A DNA stretch of 64,000 nucleotides. It comes from Halichondria panicea. Lineage: Eukaryota > Porifera > Demospongiae > Suberitida > Halichondriidae. Positions 1 through 15,000 of the stretch are shown piece by piece. The stretch lies in assembly GCF_963675165.1 (NCBI RefSeq), contig NC_087380.1, forward strand, positions 5,712,071-5,776,070, given 5' to 3'. The translations under genes and the position numbers were made by a program. How positions within the stretch are numbered: the first letter of the stretch is position 1; every line of letters starts with the position of its first letter. Below the pieces are notes generated by a model. That model had not been told where the DNA came from and searched no databases. It saw only the letters and a list, made by a program, of their open reading frames with translations.

Positions 1-410
1 TGATGCTTGATGCTCAAGATCAATGAAAGTCACACTGTACAACTAAATCAGTTGCCATACACTGTCCTTACATAGAGTTCCTATAGTATTCACGTTGCCC
101 AAGTTTGTTTGGTCATCTCTTTCTTACATAGATTTATTGTTGTGACGAGATATTCATTGCTGATAAGGCAGTCTCCTTTTTCGACTGTACTGTGCATGTA
201 TGTAGTTATCCTAATTGGCATGTAGTATAAATAAGTGCCTATGAAAACTATGGTTGTTTGTGTGCAAATGTGGTTGTTAATGAGCCGCTATTAATGTATT
301 GTAGTGTACACTTGGTCAATTGGGCAATGATACCGATTAAGGAATGTCTTAAGGATGATGTCAAACTAATTTTGCATAGCTCACAGAAATACACGTTTCT
401 ACTTTTTCAG
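1..410. other. 5' intron sequence of the receptor phosphatase gene
   Basis: No coding exon, signal peptide or promoter is recognisable here. The first exon of the downstream gene starts in phase 1 after a pyrimidine-rich acceptor ending at 410. The stretch is therefore read as intron, and the start codon, signal peptide and possibly more Ig exons lie to the left of the window. Confidence 0.6.
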
Positions 411-3400
411 CTTCCCACTCCCAGTTGACAGTCCTCACTAGACCTGAAGCCCTCGTCTCTTCCAGTGGCAGTGTGGTTGAGGGAACAGTGATCCAGATCT
501 ACTGTACTGTAGAGGGTGACACCACTGCCACCTTCACATGGATTCTCAATGGGAACTCTCTGTTGAATGATCCACCTCACATTCGTATCAGGGAAGACAA
601 TCTCCCTGAGCGTTCAGCATCATTGCTCACTGATGACTCCACATCTGTGCTCACTGTGGACAACGTCAGAGCCTCTGATGATGGAGTCTACCAGTGCACT
701 GTTACTAGTGGAGCTACTTCTGGCAATGGAACTGCTGTCACACTAACAGGTACGAATGTGTGTAAACAAACCTTTCAAAGTAGACGTTTGTTTCTCTGCT
801 ATATATAACAGTGTCCTCTACTGCTGATGGGACATTGATGTTGACTAATCAGCCCTCTCTCAATGAACCTGTTGACCTCTTTGCTTCCTTCAATGACAAC
901 CGTACTGGGATAGCTCTTGGTGGCACTGTCGATAGTTCTCTACTGACATGCACTGCTGGACACCAAGGTGATGGAGTGGTGGACTATCCCGCCCCCTCTG
1001 TGGTGTGGGTGAGGAGCGGACAAGTTGTGAATGACACTGACTCACGAATCACCATCGCCTCGACCACAATGACTAACGGACAAGTGACCAGTTCTCTGAC
1101 TATCATTAACTTTGGACTGTCTGATGCAGGAGTGTACCAGTGTGTCTTCACTGATGACAGTGATGGTGGGGAGGTCATCACATCAATACCTTATCAATTG
1201 GATACAGGTATGAAATGTGCCGTGAATTGAATATACAACAAACATGAGACGTTGTGTAATTTCAGGTAATACCATTCTTATTGAGAGAGTCTCTCCTGAG
1301 GTCATCATTTTACGTCCTCCTGAGAAGCTGGTCATTGAAGTGAGAGTGTCAGGAGAGTATGAATTGATGTTTTGGGGTGTAGGCACTGCAAGCACTTTAA
1401 TACCTGGTCTATTGCGTCCTCAAGAGCTTCCCAACTATTTTGAGACATTTGTACGAGACAACACCACTGCTGATGATGAGGGGTTCTATATTGTTCAGCC
1501 TCAACGTAAAGCTTCAACAATTCAAACTCATGTCGTCACACCAACTGGTGGTGTTGATTTTGGGGTTATTGCGCCAGGTATAGCATTGATATTGTATGAA
1601 CCAACTCATTAATGTATTTCTAATTTCACAGTCGATGCTAACACAACATCTCTCAGCAACTCTACTGTTGTGATCCCCGAGGGAGAGAGTGTAGACATCT
1701 CCTGCAGATCAGTGGGAGCTCCCGTTCCTAGTATCACATGGGAGTTCAACAACCAGACCACTGACTTTGAGCAGACAGACACAGAGACACCATTTGCAAC
1801 TACACTGACTGGAACTATTGGAAACAGAGGTGTTGACGTAACTCCTGGTAACATTGAGTCGTCCCTCCATATTGTGAGTGCCACATACCCTGATCATGAT
1901 GGAGTGTACACTTGTATTGGAACCAACTCTGATGACCTCACTGTCGCCAGCAGCAGTGCCTTCATCACCGTACAAGTTAATGGTGAGTTACACAAAATCG
2001 ATTATTGTATATTATTTACACAAAATCGATATTATGCTCCATCATTCACAATGCAGTTATTCCTGAAGTAGAGATCAATACTACTGATACTCTTGTCGGC
2101 ATCGGAAATGACGTCATCATCACCTGCTCCGTACTTAGGGGAAATCCCTCCAATTACATGTTCACCATTACTAACACTGATACTGGCAATACAACAACTG
2201 GACCAACACGTATTTTGACTGACATTCAGATGACCGATGTTGGTACCTATCGTTGTGATGTCACCAATGATGCTGGAACTGGGACCAGTAATACTGTGAC
2301 AATAGAGCTGGGAGGTATGAAATCTAACTACGTATACCTAACTGCACTCATATCTCTCAACTATGCAGACCCTCCTGTTGTGACCACCATTCAGCCGGAC
2401 CCTGTGATACTGAACACCACTGTGGACCTGGTTTGTGTTGTAACTGGAGACACTCCTATAGAAATTGTTTGGGAGCGGTTTGATGTAGCCAGTACTGTAG
2501 AAGTTGTTTACACTGGGAATGACACAACTGGTGGAAACTTCAGTTTAATAGCAACTGTAGACAAGTATGGGATGTACCGATGTAATGCAACTAGTCGTTT
2601 TGGAATGGACTCTTCTTCCATTTTCATCATTCAAGCTGGTTAGTTTGTGTTATTGTCATGATCAGTATAATAAATGTAGTAATGAATGTATATTCTCTTT
2701 CTGCACAGTTGGTCCCACCTTTCTTGCTGATGGTGCTGACATCGAATTTGTAGTTGGTTCCACTCTCACCTTGACTGTGACCATCACTGACTTCAACCTT
2801 CCACTGACTGAGATCACCTGGTTCATTGATGGTGTTCCAGCTACAGCCGTCACTGGGAGAACTGGAGCCCTCATCATCACAAACACCAGCACCACCACTC
2901 CACCAGCCACCATCACACTCACTCTAGACCCTGTTCAGCTACCCAGTGAGAGTGGCCTGTATTCTGTGACAGCCGTCAATCCTGCTGGGATGGACACCAC
3001 TACCTTTAATGTTACTGTCACTGGTGAGTGAAGAAGTATTGTACCATTCCCGTTCTTTTTATTTCTGTCTAGAAACATTAATTCATTCAATGTGCAAGTA
3101 TTCTAGGCTTGTTTCAAATAAAGGCATAGACTTGTTTGGGTACACAAAGTGCATGTATGATTACCACTGTTTACTACAGCCCCTGCTAACATCACATTCC
3201 CCGCTGATTTGGTTGACCTACTCGTGTCCGAGGGAAATCAAACCACCCTGACATGTACTGCTCGTGGACCCCCAGCACCTGTGTTTGTGTGGTATAGGGG
3301 AAGTGATGTTGTTGACATTGCTGATGCCAGGCTTCAAATTTCTACAATGGAAATATCGAATGTGACAACTGGTTTTATTTACGTAACTTCTCTGCTCAAC

Positions 3401-6400
3401 ATCACACAAGTCAACAGAACTGACTTTGGTATGTTCAGATGTGAGGCCTCTAACACCATACTGGGTGCACCATCCAACGACACTCAGAGCTACAACCTGA
3501 CTGTAAATTGTAAGTTACTAAATGAATGGTGTCTGTTGCTCGTATAGCTATTAGTTAGACATACACACAGTATGTATTCTCGCTAACCCTAACCCTAACC
3601 CTCCTGTACAGTTTCCCCCACAATTCTTGAGGACCCAGCTCCAGTGTCTGTATTTGCCCCCATCCCACTCACACTGACCTGCACAGCTGAAGGCTACCCT
3701 CGGCCAACCATAGTCTGGACAAGGACGTCTCCCACGGGAGAAGAGACTGAGTTTTCCCTACCCATGCAGGACAATATTGACCTCACAGAGACAGCTAATG
3801 GACTCAATGTAACCAGTAATCTGACCATCCTAGTAACTGATGAACTGAACACTGGAAACTGGAGCTGTAGAGCAAACAACAACTTTGGAGAGGCTGTCAG
3901 TCGTCCAGCTGAAGTCGTGATATATTGTAAGTTTATGTAATTGGAAATGTACATGTATGTACATGCAATTTGTCCATATATGACATTGTATAGTCTTCAT
4001 TGTACACAATATCTTAATTGCAAACGTCTTTTTGCGTTTTCTCCCTTTGATACAGTTGGAGCTCAAATTGTATCTCCAATGAGTGGAGAAATTTTCCGAG
4101 TCAATGAGACAGAAAACATCACCTTTACATGTGTGGCCATTGGACTACCTCCTCCCACCATCTCCTTCTTCAATGGAGACCAACTACTCAGACTGCCTCG
4201 ATTTATCGTAGAGACCCAACCAGCTGAGCTGTTACCCAATACAACGTTTCTAGTGACTGCTTCACTTACTCTTATCAATGCTATGGATGGGGACAGTGGT
4301 GATGAGGGAATATGTCGAGCCATGAATACTGTGGAAGAACTGAACGAAACGAGATTGGATGAAGTTAGCATTGAGGTGGTGGTGAATGGTGAGCGGTTAT
4401 AATTACATAGAGTATTATAAAGATGCCGAGTTGACTAGATCAGCAAGGCCATTAATACGAACAATCTTACAGAATGTCATGTGCTTATATGCAGGTTCAT
4501 ACATGTACAAATACCCAAACACGTGTACATGTTATAATGAACTAGTGTGCGTTAATATTAATATTGGTATAATTATGCTAACTTGCACATACATTAAATA
4601 AATCAAACAAAGCATCTGTGATTGTATTGTTTGTTAGTAATTAAGTACTAAAATGGTAAGTGGTTATTGAGTGCTGTTATTTTAATGTCTATGCAATTAT
4701 CTTTTTTCTACACGGCTACTCAAGCATGTATACAAACATTGTTTATATGTAGTGTGTTCGTTCATGTACAGTATGTTTGTGTGGTACAAGTACTCACACT
4801 CTAATGTGTACGTTGTGCCTATAGTCTCACAACGTGTGTTATCTCACATACCGGTATTATATGCTTTGTTTGCACATTTGATTGTGAGTTAGTATGTAAC
4901 CACCCCCCACTCCAGTTGCTCCATCCATCACGGTTCCTCCTGTGGACGTCAGTGTGGTCGCTCCTAATCCTGCCTTGTTCTCCTGCACTGCTGACGGTGT
5001 TCCCAGACCAACCATCTCCTGGCTCAGGAGAGACAATGGGACTGAAGTCGATGTCACTACAGACTCCAATGTACAGATTAATAACGCTCCTATTAATCGT
5101 ACTATCGTGAGCAATCTCACATTCAACGAGGCTCAGCCAGTCAGGTCGGGAGTGTACATCTGTGTTGCCTCTAACTTGCTTGGATCAGCTACAGAGATGG
5201 CACAGCTAACTGTTAATGGTAGGTGTGCATGTCTTTTAATGGGCTAAAATACACTATAAATTTTATACAGATCTACCTCGGATCCTCACTCCTGTGATCA
5301 ATTTCAATTACACTGTGAATGAAGGCGAATCAGTCACATTCAACTGCTCTGCTAGTGGTATTCCAGCACCAAGGATCAGCTGGTTCAGGAATGGATCAGC
5401 TACCAGTATTAACAATACTCGATTTTCCATATCTCAATCTCAAGTTGATGATAACTATGAGCTATCTGACAACAGGGGCACTGGTTTCCTAGTTACCTCA
5501 CAGCTTACAATCTCAGCCACACGAGACGAGGACTCCGGACAGTATCAGTGCCGGGCTGAGAATGATGTCGGGAATACAACAAGAGAGTTTGAGTTGGTTG
5601 TGCAAAGTAAGTAATCAGTTATGGTAGTATAATTATTTGTACACTATATCACTTGCATGTCGTGTGATGTGCATTTAAGAATACAATGTACTTTACATAT
5701 TGTGACTGCCCAGTTGCTACTGATATCACCATGGACCCTGATGATGTTGATGTCACTGAGGGAATGTCAGCCCCATTCCTGTGTGCAGCCACTGGCCGGC
5801 CACTTCCTAGCATCACCTGGTACAGGGATGGCACCAACGACTCACTCCTGCCTGTGAATGTGTCTGATCCAAGAGTTATTGTGACTGAGACTGCGATGGC
5901 AGAAAGACAGCTAATTAGTAACTTGACTATAAACGATGTCCTCCCCTCTGACAGTAATGTGTATCGCTGTATTGCTGAGAATGATGTAGACAGTGACATG
6001 CGTAATGCAACCCTAACAGTCAATGGTGAGTCGTCTTCTGTAGTTATCTGCACCCTAAAATTCAGGACAAATCGATCACATTTATGTTTTATTCTGTTAC
6101 AGTGTTGCCAGTGGTGACTAGTGTGCATCCTGAAGTCGGACTAACAAACTACACTGTGAATGAAACAGACTCTATTATTTTCGAGTGTACAGCCACTGGT
6201 ATCCCTGCTCCTGTGATAGACTTTAACTTTGGTAACATCACGGCTAGAGTTGACGTTAAGGAGAGCTCTGTACCTGTTGAAGTAACAAGAAACCAAGATG
6301 GAGAAACCGTGTACCAAGTTACAAAAACTGCCATGATTAACAGAACAATGGACTCCGACTCTGGAGTGTACATGTGTGTGGTGAATAATGAGTATGGAAT

Positions 6401-9018
6401 GGACCAGGAATCATTTCAACTCACTATACAAGGTATAATGCCGTAATTAAGTACTGACTGTGTAATTGATGATTTATTTACCGTGGCTTATTATAAACGG
6501 GTGTTTTCAGATTTTTCTCTGTTTTTAGGTTACTAATTTTGACTGATATATGTAGCAAATTGATTAGCACAATATTATTTTGTCAAAGATGTATAAGTAT
6601 GAGGTTGAATAGAAAGTTTGGAGTCAGATACAAATTTTAAGTAAATTATAGTACACATTTGTAATTGAAGTATAGGTATGTTGGTTCACTATCTTGTTTT
6701 GCATTGTTGTGATAACTACACTATATATACACTGTACATACATGTACCTTCAATCCAATGCAGTGTCTCCAACTATCACTCAAAGCCCAGTGGATGTCAC
6801 CATCATTAAAGGCAACAAAACTGTGTTTGTTTGTCAGGCCAGTGCTCGTCCCAAACCAGCTGTCAACTGGGACTATTACGATCCAGTCTCAAACTCCACC
6901 TCTCGTGTCATGGATGGTGCTGATTATGAGATTACTGAAGCAATGGATGATGACAGAATTTTGACGAGCACTTTTACAGTACTGTCCACTAATGTGTCTG
7001 ATTTCGGAGAGTACAGGTGTACAGCTATTAATGTGGTGGGAATGGTCAGCGCAACTGCAAGTCTTTCTGTACATGGTGAGTTAACAGATATCTACTTAAT
7101 CAGGATATAGTTATGTGTGTGTGATTCAACATTTCGCCCAAGATTTCTTTGCAAGTACATGTATATTCTTTTGCTATAAGCAGGGTGATTGAAAAGTGCC
7201 ATGTACTCCTTGCAGTTCGTCCAATGATCACCTCCCTGGAGCCTGGAGATATGTTGGTGGTAAACCAGACTAACTCAGCGACCTTTGTCTGCACAGCCAC
7301 TGGACTACCCACTCCACTAGTGCAGTGGTATCGAGGTGACCTCCTCCTCAATGGAACTGGAATGGACATTAACTCACGAGTGGAACTGAATAACACGATT
7401 ATGTACGGGTCACTAGGGCAGATTAGCACAGTGATAAGTATGATCACTATCACTGACACAATTGGTGGTGATTCAGACACATACTCTTGTGTGGCCAGTA
7501 ATGCTCTAATTAACAATGGTGTGATGGAGGACGGAAGAGATCAACAAGACGTTACTCTCTTTGTTCAAGGTAATGTAATTATTTCATTATTGCATTGGAT
7601 CAAACGGTGTTGTATCTCACTACAGTTCCACCTGAAGTCACTTCCTTGGCTGTTAATCGGAGAATAACAGCTAATGAGTCAGAATCAGCTACTCTTAGTT
7701 TCAGTATTGAGAAGGCCTCCCCTGTTGTCATGGTGTCTAATATTCGCTGGTACTACTCGGCTAACTTTTCCTTGCCATTGTTGGCTAGTGGTTTTGAGTT
7801 TCAAGAGATTACAAGTCTGACAAATCGTACATTAAAATCTAACCTCACCTTCTCCAGTGATCGTCTCACCCTGACCATTGGCAATATTGTTCAAGCTCGC
7901 ATTCCTGGTGAGGAAACTGATGCAGGACGATACTTTCTGCAAGCCACTAATGAAGCTGGGAGTGACAACTCATACATTGATATTGTTGTGAATGGTAAGT
8001 CTGTATAATTATTATACCTACATTCGCAAATAAATTTAATGTTGCATTCTTTTTCTATTTGCCCTAATAATTATAGGACCACCAGTGATAATCAATCCTC
8101 CAATGGATCAGGTCATAATTAACAATGGATCGAGTGCTGTGTTTTCTTGTGATGCTTTGGCATCTCCTGATCATAATGTCTCGTGGACGTTCACTGATTT
8201 CAACCAAATAATGATGAATATTGTCAGCAACATTAAGTACACCATTGTAGGTGATCGTAATGAAAGTACGTTTGGAGAGCTGACAGTAACGAATGTGACC
8301 TATGAGGACAGAGGAGTGTACACCTGCTCGGCTGCTAATACCATTGGAACTGATACCGCTTCTGCAAACCTTACTGTCCATGGTTAGTAATTATAATACT
8401 TCAACATTTTTTCCACTAAGTAATATAATTATAGCCAGCTCGAGCGTAGACTGTCAGTTCTCAACTACATATACTTTTTAACAATAATTATTATACACAA
8501 TTCATGCATTTTGCATGAATTGTGTGTACTCATATACGTGTATCTACTGCTTTGTTATGCACATGTAGTGACCCCTGTGATAGTCGATACATCTGCTCTT
8601 ACTGAAGTGCGACTGGGCGTACCTACTGTCCTTGTGTGTCTGGTCACTGGCTTCCCCATTCCATCCATCTCCTGGAGGAAGGACGGAGAGATTGTCAACA
8701 TTTACAGTGATTCCTCACTCTTAGCAAGACTGGACGTCGTAGAATTTGCCGCGGTGTCCATGGACACGAACAGTAGTGCTGAGTTTCAGAGCAGTGGATA
8801 CACAGGCAGTGGCAGCATAATGGGCCTGCTCATGATGTACACTGATGTCACTGTGGATCAAGTACGTCAGTTGGGAGAGCTTGGAGTTGTCGGGTTGCTG
8901 TCGTTTGAAAAGACGGTGAGGGAGGACACTGGGAACTACACGTGCACTGGAACCAACATGCTTCTTGAGACAACCACATTGAGTGAAGTATCCAACAATA
9001 TACCTCTGTTTATCTTAG
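411..9018 (+). other. Array of 19 single-exon Ig-like domains
   Basis: Exons read as 411-749, 812-1207, 1266-1577, 1632-1982, 2057-2314, 2369-2638, 2709-3023, 3180-3509, 3612-3926, 4056-4388, 4916-5218, 5271-5606, 5714-6025, 6103-6432, 6764-7075, 7216-7569, 7626-7994, 8077-8382 and 8569-9018. Each encodes one Ig domain. Most show the first-strand cysteine, a core tryptophan and the closing motif D-x-G-x-Y-x-C. All are phase 1-1, the symmetric arrangement that lets exons be duplicated or lost without frameshift. Domains 3, 7 and 17 lack both disulfide cysteines. The last Ig exon is unusually long, with an insertion before its closing motif. Many N-x-S/T glycosylation sites fit an extracellular role. 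The ligand is unknown. Confidence 0.9.
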
Positions 9019-12000
9019 GTAAGTGCTTTCCGTACTCTCAGAATGGCATGATTGTGTAACACTAGCAACGTGTTTAAAAATCATCGGGTGAGTGACTGAG
9101 TGTGTCATTTTAACCTACAGAGCATCCAGACTCCCCTGCTAATGTGAGCACTCGTGATGTTGGTGCTCGCTGGGTGGTTCTTAGTTGGATACCCTCTTTT
9201 GACGGCAACAGACCAGTGACCAATTTTTCCTTGTACATACGCTCTGTGGATGTCTCAGACAGTTCCCCTCTGATCAGTACCCTCAATCCTAGTGACTTGA
9301 TGAGCTCTGCAGGGGAGCTTTTGTACAATGTTTCAATGCAGGGGGTCATTCTCCCCTACACCAACTACTCCTTCACTATAGACGCCTGCAATAACATCGG
9401 CTGCAGCAATCAGAGTGACCCGTCTCCTATAGTTACGACTGATCAGGACGGTAAGGCAGCACTTAATGTAGCATACGTACATGTCAGTAGTAGCACACAT
9501 TTAATTCTTCAAGTCTACATTCACATAATTATCTGTATGTGCCGTAACATCCTGCCGTTACATACAGGTATACTAAAATTATTGTCTCGCCGGACTTGTA
9601 AACATAACTATATTACATGCAGTACCTAAGTATACTTATTGCTCTCTCAACAGCCTCTTCCCTGCCCACTGGATTGACGGCTGAGCCCACTGAGACAAAT
9701 ATCACACTGACCTGGACAGAACCAGACGTGCCAAATGGAGTCATCACTCACTATGAGGTATGTTAGTGTGTGTTGAATGTCAACCCTGATTTATTGACGT
9801 CTACTTATCCAGGTTTCATTTGTCGGGATCAGAGAATACGCTCCAAGCTTCAGTCACCCAGATACCACTCTGTTTTCTTTAGGAGACGTTTATTCTCCAG
9901 CCAATAACAATTTTGGAACAACTCTGATCGACCTTTTCCCTAACACTCAGTACACAGTGTCAGTGTTTCCAGTCAACGGAGCTGGCAATGGAATGCCAGC
10001 TACCAGTACTGTGAACACACTGAATGGTGAGTTACATTCACTTTCTGTTTGCTTAGAGTTCCACATTTTTTCTGCATATTTACCTCCTAGAATATTTATT
10101 CTTTCCCCAAGTATTTGTTCAGCTGCTATTTATTCTGTCCCCAGCTCCCCCACCTCCTGCTGTTGTTGAGCCGTCGTCAGTTTCTGGAGAGGAGGTCATT
10201 AACAGCGACCCACAAACAGTCACTATTGGTGTTGCCTCGTTCTCAGAAGACAATGTTGTCATAACTCACTATCAAGTCATTGTGGTCTTCCTTCCTGAAG
10301 GAACAGCAATAAGCGATCTAAACTCAGACTCAAAGGTTCAATTTCCCCAGCAAGATATTGGAACCTATGCTGACCTTTCTTGCAATAGCAAACCTTCTTC
10401 CCCATATGCTTATATCACTGCTGAGATGAGTGGTGACCTCTATAAGGGCCTCACAGGAGACAAGTTTGTGGTTGGACAGGATAATGACGATGATGTGAAT
10501 TCTCCGAATGACCGTCCTGATCGTTACACCAATGGACTGCTGTGTTTCGCTACAAGCTACACTTTCTTTGTACGTGCATTCTCAGCATCTGGCTCAAATC
10601 AGGTGAGCTTAACAAGATTGTGCGTGGATATAATGACTAACAAAATGTAGTTGAAATTAGTGGATGGACCCTCCCAAATTTTGAGTTTGAGTGCACATGT
10701 TAGAAAGATTGTGCTATAATGACGGATTGTTATACGTATATGAATGCCTTTTTTGTATTTCATTAAATGTATGGTGTGTTGCCTTAGATGGGACGCAGAG
10801 CAGTGAGACAGGCTGATCCAGATAACAGACAGTATGATGACTTTGCATCCAGTGGATATGTCCAATCTACTGCTGAAATTCGTAAGTACACATAAAGTAC
10901 ATGTACTGGATGTTGATGTGCCATTTCACTCGTTTGTTTTACCTGCATACAGTACATGTATAAACAAATTCCACTTTGCGTTTATACTAATACTAGTATA
11001 GTCACATACCATTAACATTAAATCAACAGCATGAACAACCTAGTCAGCATCTTTAAAGCAGGCGTACCAAGGTCTCTTTGGACAGAGCGATAACTTGTGC
11101 TCTTCCAGCATACACTTAGCCACCTGCACCCCACACGCCCACGGACAAGACACACCCACAAACTAACAGACACTAATGCACAAACACCCCCCCTCACCCC
11201 CTTTACAGCCCCTGCTCCAACAAACTCCACTGCAATCATTGTAGCCATCATTGTGGTTCTTCTGGTGATCATTGTGGTTGTGGTCGTTGTAGTGGTGATT
11301 GTCATTTTCGTGTAAGTTACCTCGGTACACAATCTCATAATTATAGGCTCCAGTTGCATTGTGATTTGGTGTTTAGATGTACGTATATAGGCTCATTTGG
11401 TGGTTAATGATCCAAGAACCACTGTTATATCCAAAGGCCTCCAAAATTTAATGGTATTTATAATTGATTTATACTTTTAACTAATGATACAATGCTTCAA
11501 GCTTATTTGTCTCCAGTTGCTAGTTATACATGTGTATGCTATTTTTTTTTGCTGTTATTAGGAGGCGTGGTCGAAAGTACGAATACAAGACAAACAACGA
11601 GGTATGCATTGTAATAGTGCTGCATGGTTTTGTTAGCCGTTAATATGCTGTACTCCATTCCAGACTGACAATGGAATTGGTGTGGAGACACTCAAGCTAA
11701 CGGACTACAGACCACCAGATGAAGGTATGTAGTGCACTGGCTGTGTTTGAATGCTGAGGTACAATGACAATAACATGTTGTGTTCTTAGCTCAGTGCACT
11801 GGTTGTGTTTGAATGCTGAGGTACAATGTACAATAACATGTTGTGTTCTTAGCTCACACAAGTGTCTGCGAGCATTAATTACATGCATGTGTATTTAATT
11901 TCACTGAGTAGCCATTAGGTATGTATCACCTATGATAGCAACCACAGCCCACATGTGATCAAATTTCACAGTACATTTGTGTGAGAACCACCGTCCAAAA

Positions 12001-15000
12001 TACTTTCCACACTTGATCGCTGAAAACTCATTGGGTGTAACTAAATTAGTACTGTTTTGCTGCCCAGTGCATTTATGCAATCATTCTGATAATTGATTAT
12101 GGAGCCAGTGAATCCATCACAAACCAGTATACTCAATACCCCTCCCCCATGAAAGGTTCTGTTGTGCGTCATCCCATCCCTCTCTCCGTGCTTTCCTCCC
12201 ACTGTGAGAGGATGCATACCAACGAGAACTGCGGCTTCGGAGAGGAGTACAGGGTGAGTGTGTGTGGTGTGTGGGTGTGAGTGTGTGTAATAGAGTGTCA
12301 TGTGCGATTTAGACAATTAAGCAACTATAAGTTAAAACTTGTTGGTCGTAAGAAAGATTTTTATATTTGTAACAGCAGCTATACGTACATTATTCGATCA
12401 ATCAGTCTTTGTGATGTCCAGACACTATAAATAGTGAACTTGTTGAGTATTAATGCAGTATAGGCTAGTTAAGTTTTTGTTACATTGCTATTGCAAGCTT
12501 TAATTGATGTGGTGTCCTAACAAATAGTATCCCATAGCTAAGAGTCATTTCTCAGCACGGATGCATACATATATGTACTAGTACTGTAGGTCTAAGTTGT
12601 TTCATAATCAATGGGAAATATGTATATACAAACACCAAATATTGTGTAGAGTGAGGTTTAGTATACACGTGTTGGTTGTTTAAGTAAATGCTCCATTGTA
12701 ATCGTAAGTTGCAATGTACATGTACATGGTTGTATTATGGTGCACCTGTTTATGCTTACAGATCATCCAAGAGAAGTCCCCTAAAAAAGCTGTGGACATC
12801 TGCACTACCCCAGATAACAAACCCAGGAATCGCTATGCCAACATCCAGTGCTGTAAGTATTGATTCACGTATGTATTCACAAAGCAACTGATTAATTGGT
12901 GTTGCATGACCGATCTCCTCCCCCCTGCATAGTTGACGAGACCAGAGTGGTCCTCACTTCCATTGAGGGTGCCGAGCACGACTACATCAATGCTAACTTC
13001 ATTGCTGTAAGTGCATATTGTATCGGGTAAAGATCATTATGTTGAATCACTATAATGGGTAAAAATCACATTAGTAAAAACTGAATTTCAGTTATTCTGC
13101 TGCACTACTGACACTTTTACTTACAATAATTATGTGTTCCAATTTATAACTTGAGCAGATCATACAATGGTATGACCGGACCCTCCTCTTGATTTCCAGG
13201 GTTACAACCGGCCCAGGGAGTATATTGCAGCACAGGGTCCCCTGCCGGACACACTTGGAGATTTCTGGAGGATGGTATGGGATTATGACATACCGACCAT
13301 TGTGATGCTCACTAACCTGGTGGAGAAGATGAAGATCAAGTGCTCCCAGTACTGGCCCAATGCAGGACACCAGCAGTATGCCAGCATTGATGTGTCTCTG
13401 GTCAACACAGTCACTCAGTCGGACTTTGTTATTCGCCACTTCCACATTAAGCAGGTGAGTCAAAGAAATGGTGTACATTAGGCATCTTGCTAGTTCGTTT
13501 GAGTGCTCAAATTGGGGCGAGAAAATGCAAGTAAAACCGTCAAAGTCTTGACAAACCCCCAACGTGTGACTATAATTATTGCTACTGTCACGTGTAACTA
13601 CATACGTTAAAACTTCTAGATAAACTCTGAAGAGGTAAAGGAGGTGCGTCAGTTCCATTTTGTATCATGGCCTGACTTTGGTGTCCCTCGTCATCCTACC
13701 CCCCTCCTACACTTCCTGCGTCGGGTACGGAACATGCACTCCTATAGCAACGAGAGACCACTCCTCATTCACTGCAGGTAAATCATAGGAGACTCACTCC
13801 TTACCGAGTACTATATGCATATGAGACGTGCACGTACATGTAATTACCATTGACTCTGCACTCATGTTGCAAATAGACTCCATTCTATTTGGCCAAGTAT
13901 AATATGTACACGCCCAAAAATTAATATAGAAGTGCAATCATTTATAATTATTATGTGTGTGCTATAAGCCTCCCTCTCTATAGAACCTCAATCTTTAACA
14001 CTACCCGTACCTCTCCTTCCTATTTTCTGCAGTGCTGGAGTTGGTCGTACTGGTACTATGGTTACGATTGACGTGGAGCTACAAAGAGCCATGCAGGAAG
14101 GGGTGGTCGACCCGTTCAACTACGTTACCAAGCTCAGGGACCAGAGAAACCACATGGTTCAAACAGAGGTATATACCCTCTTCAGTTTTACTACACATAA
14201 TTAACAATGTGTCTACCTACTACTGTATAAATTCAACCTATAGTACATGTAGCAAACAAGAAAGCTGCCTATTTTCTCACACTATACACTCAGGCTCAGT
14301 ACGTGTTCCTGCATGATGCTATCATGGAGGGAATAACCAGTGGGGCTACCGAGATACGAGTGGAGAAGCTGGTGCAAAAGTATGCTGAGCTGGAGCAGGC
14401 TGATGCAGAAGGGGAAACTGGATTTCAGAAGGAGTATGGGGTGAGGAACTTTATACAGCGAATAGTTAGTATAGGCATCCGAAGGCAGCTAGTGTTGAAC
14501 GGATGAATGGTTTTGTGACTAGCTATACGATTAACCACTGTCTATAATAATATTATTATCTTAATGTATCTGCGTATTACGTACGTGTTGTATTAATCAT
14601 CGACAACTCTTATGTATGGTGTGAATTCACTGTTTCTGTGCTACTGCATGACTAAGTGCGTCTTATCCCCACCTGCAGCGTTTGAGACAGTTCAAGGTGG
14701 ATGTGAAAGAGTTCACTGATGCAAACGATGACGCCAACAAGTTCAAGAACAGGATTTCCAATGCTCTCCCATGTAAGCTATTAGTCCTTAGGGAAGTCTC
14801 GTGTATCCATACTAGAATTTAAAATGTAAGGCAGCAAATCTTATCCCTCTGCTTTGCTCTAGCTATAGGTATAGTTATAAGCTCCCAATGTGTATACACT
14901 TATAATTATTGTCTACCAATGACGAAAGTGGTATGTGCCATTACGTTTTACAGACAACTACAACCGAGTGCACTTGCAAATGTCCCCTGGAGTGGGTGGC

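Noticed and set aside
13092-13658. 188-codon open frame on the minus strand
   Set aside because: It is antisense to the D1 phosphatase exons, which have full domain and splice support.
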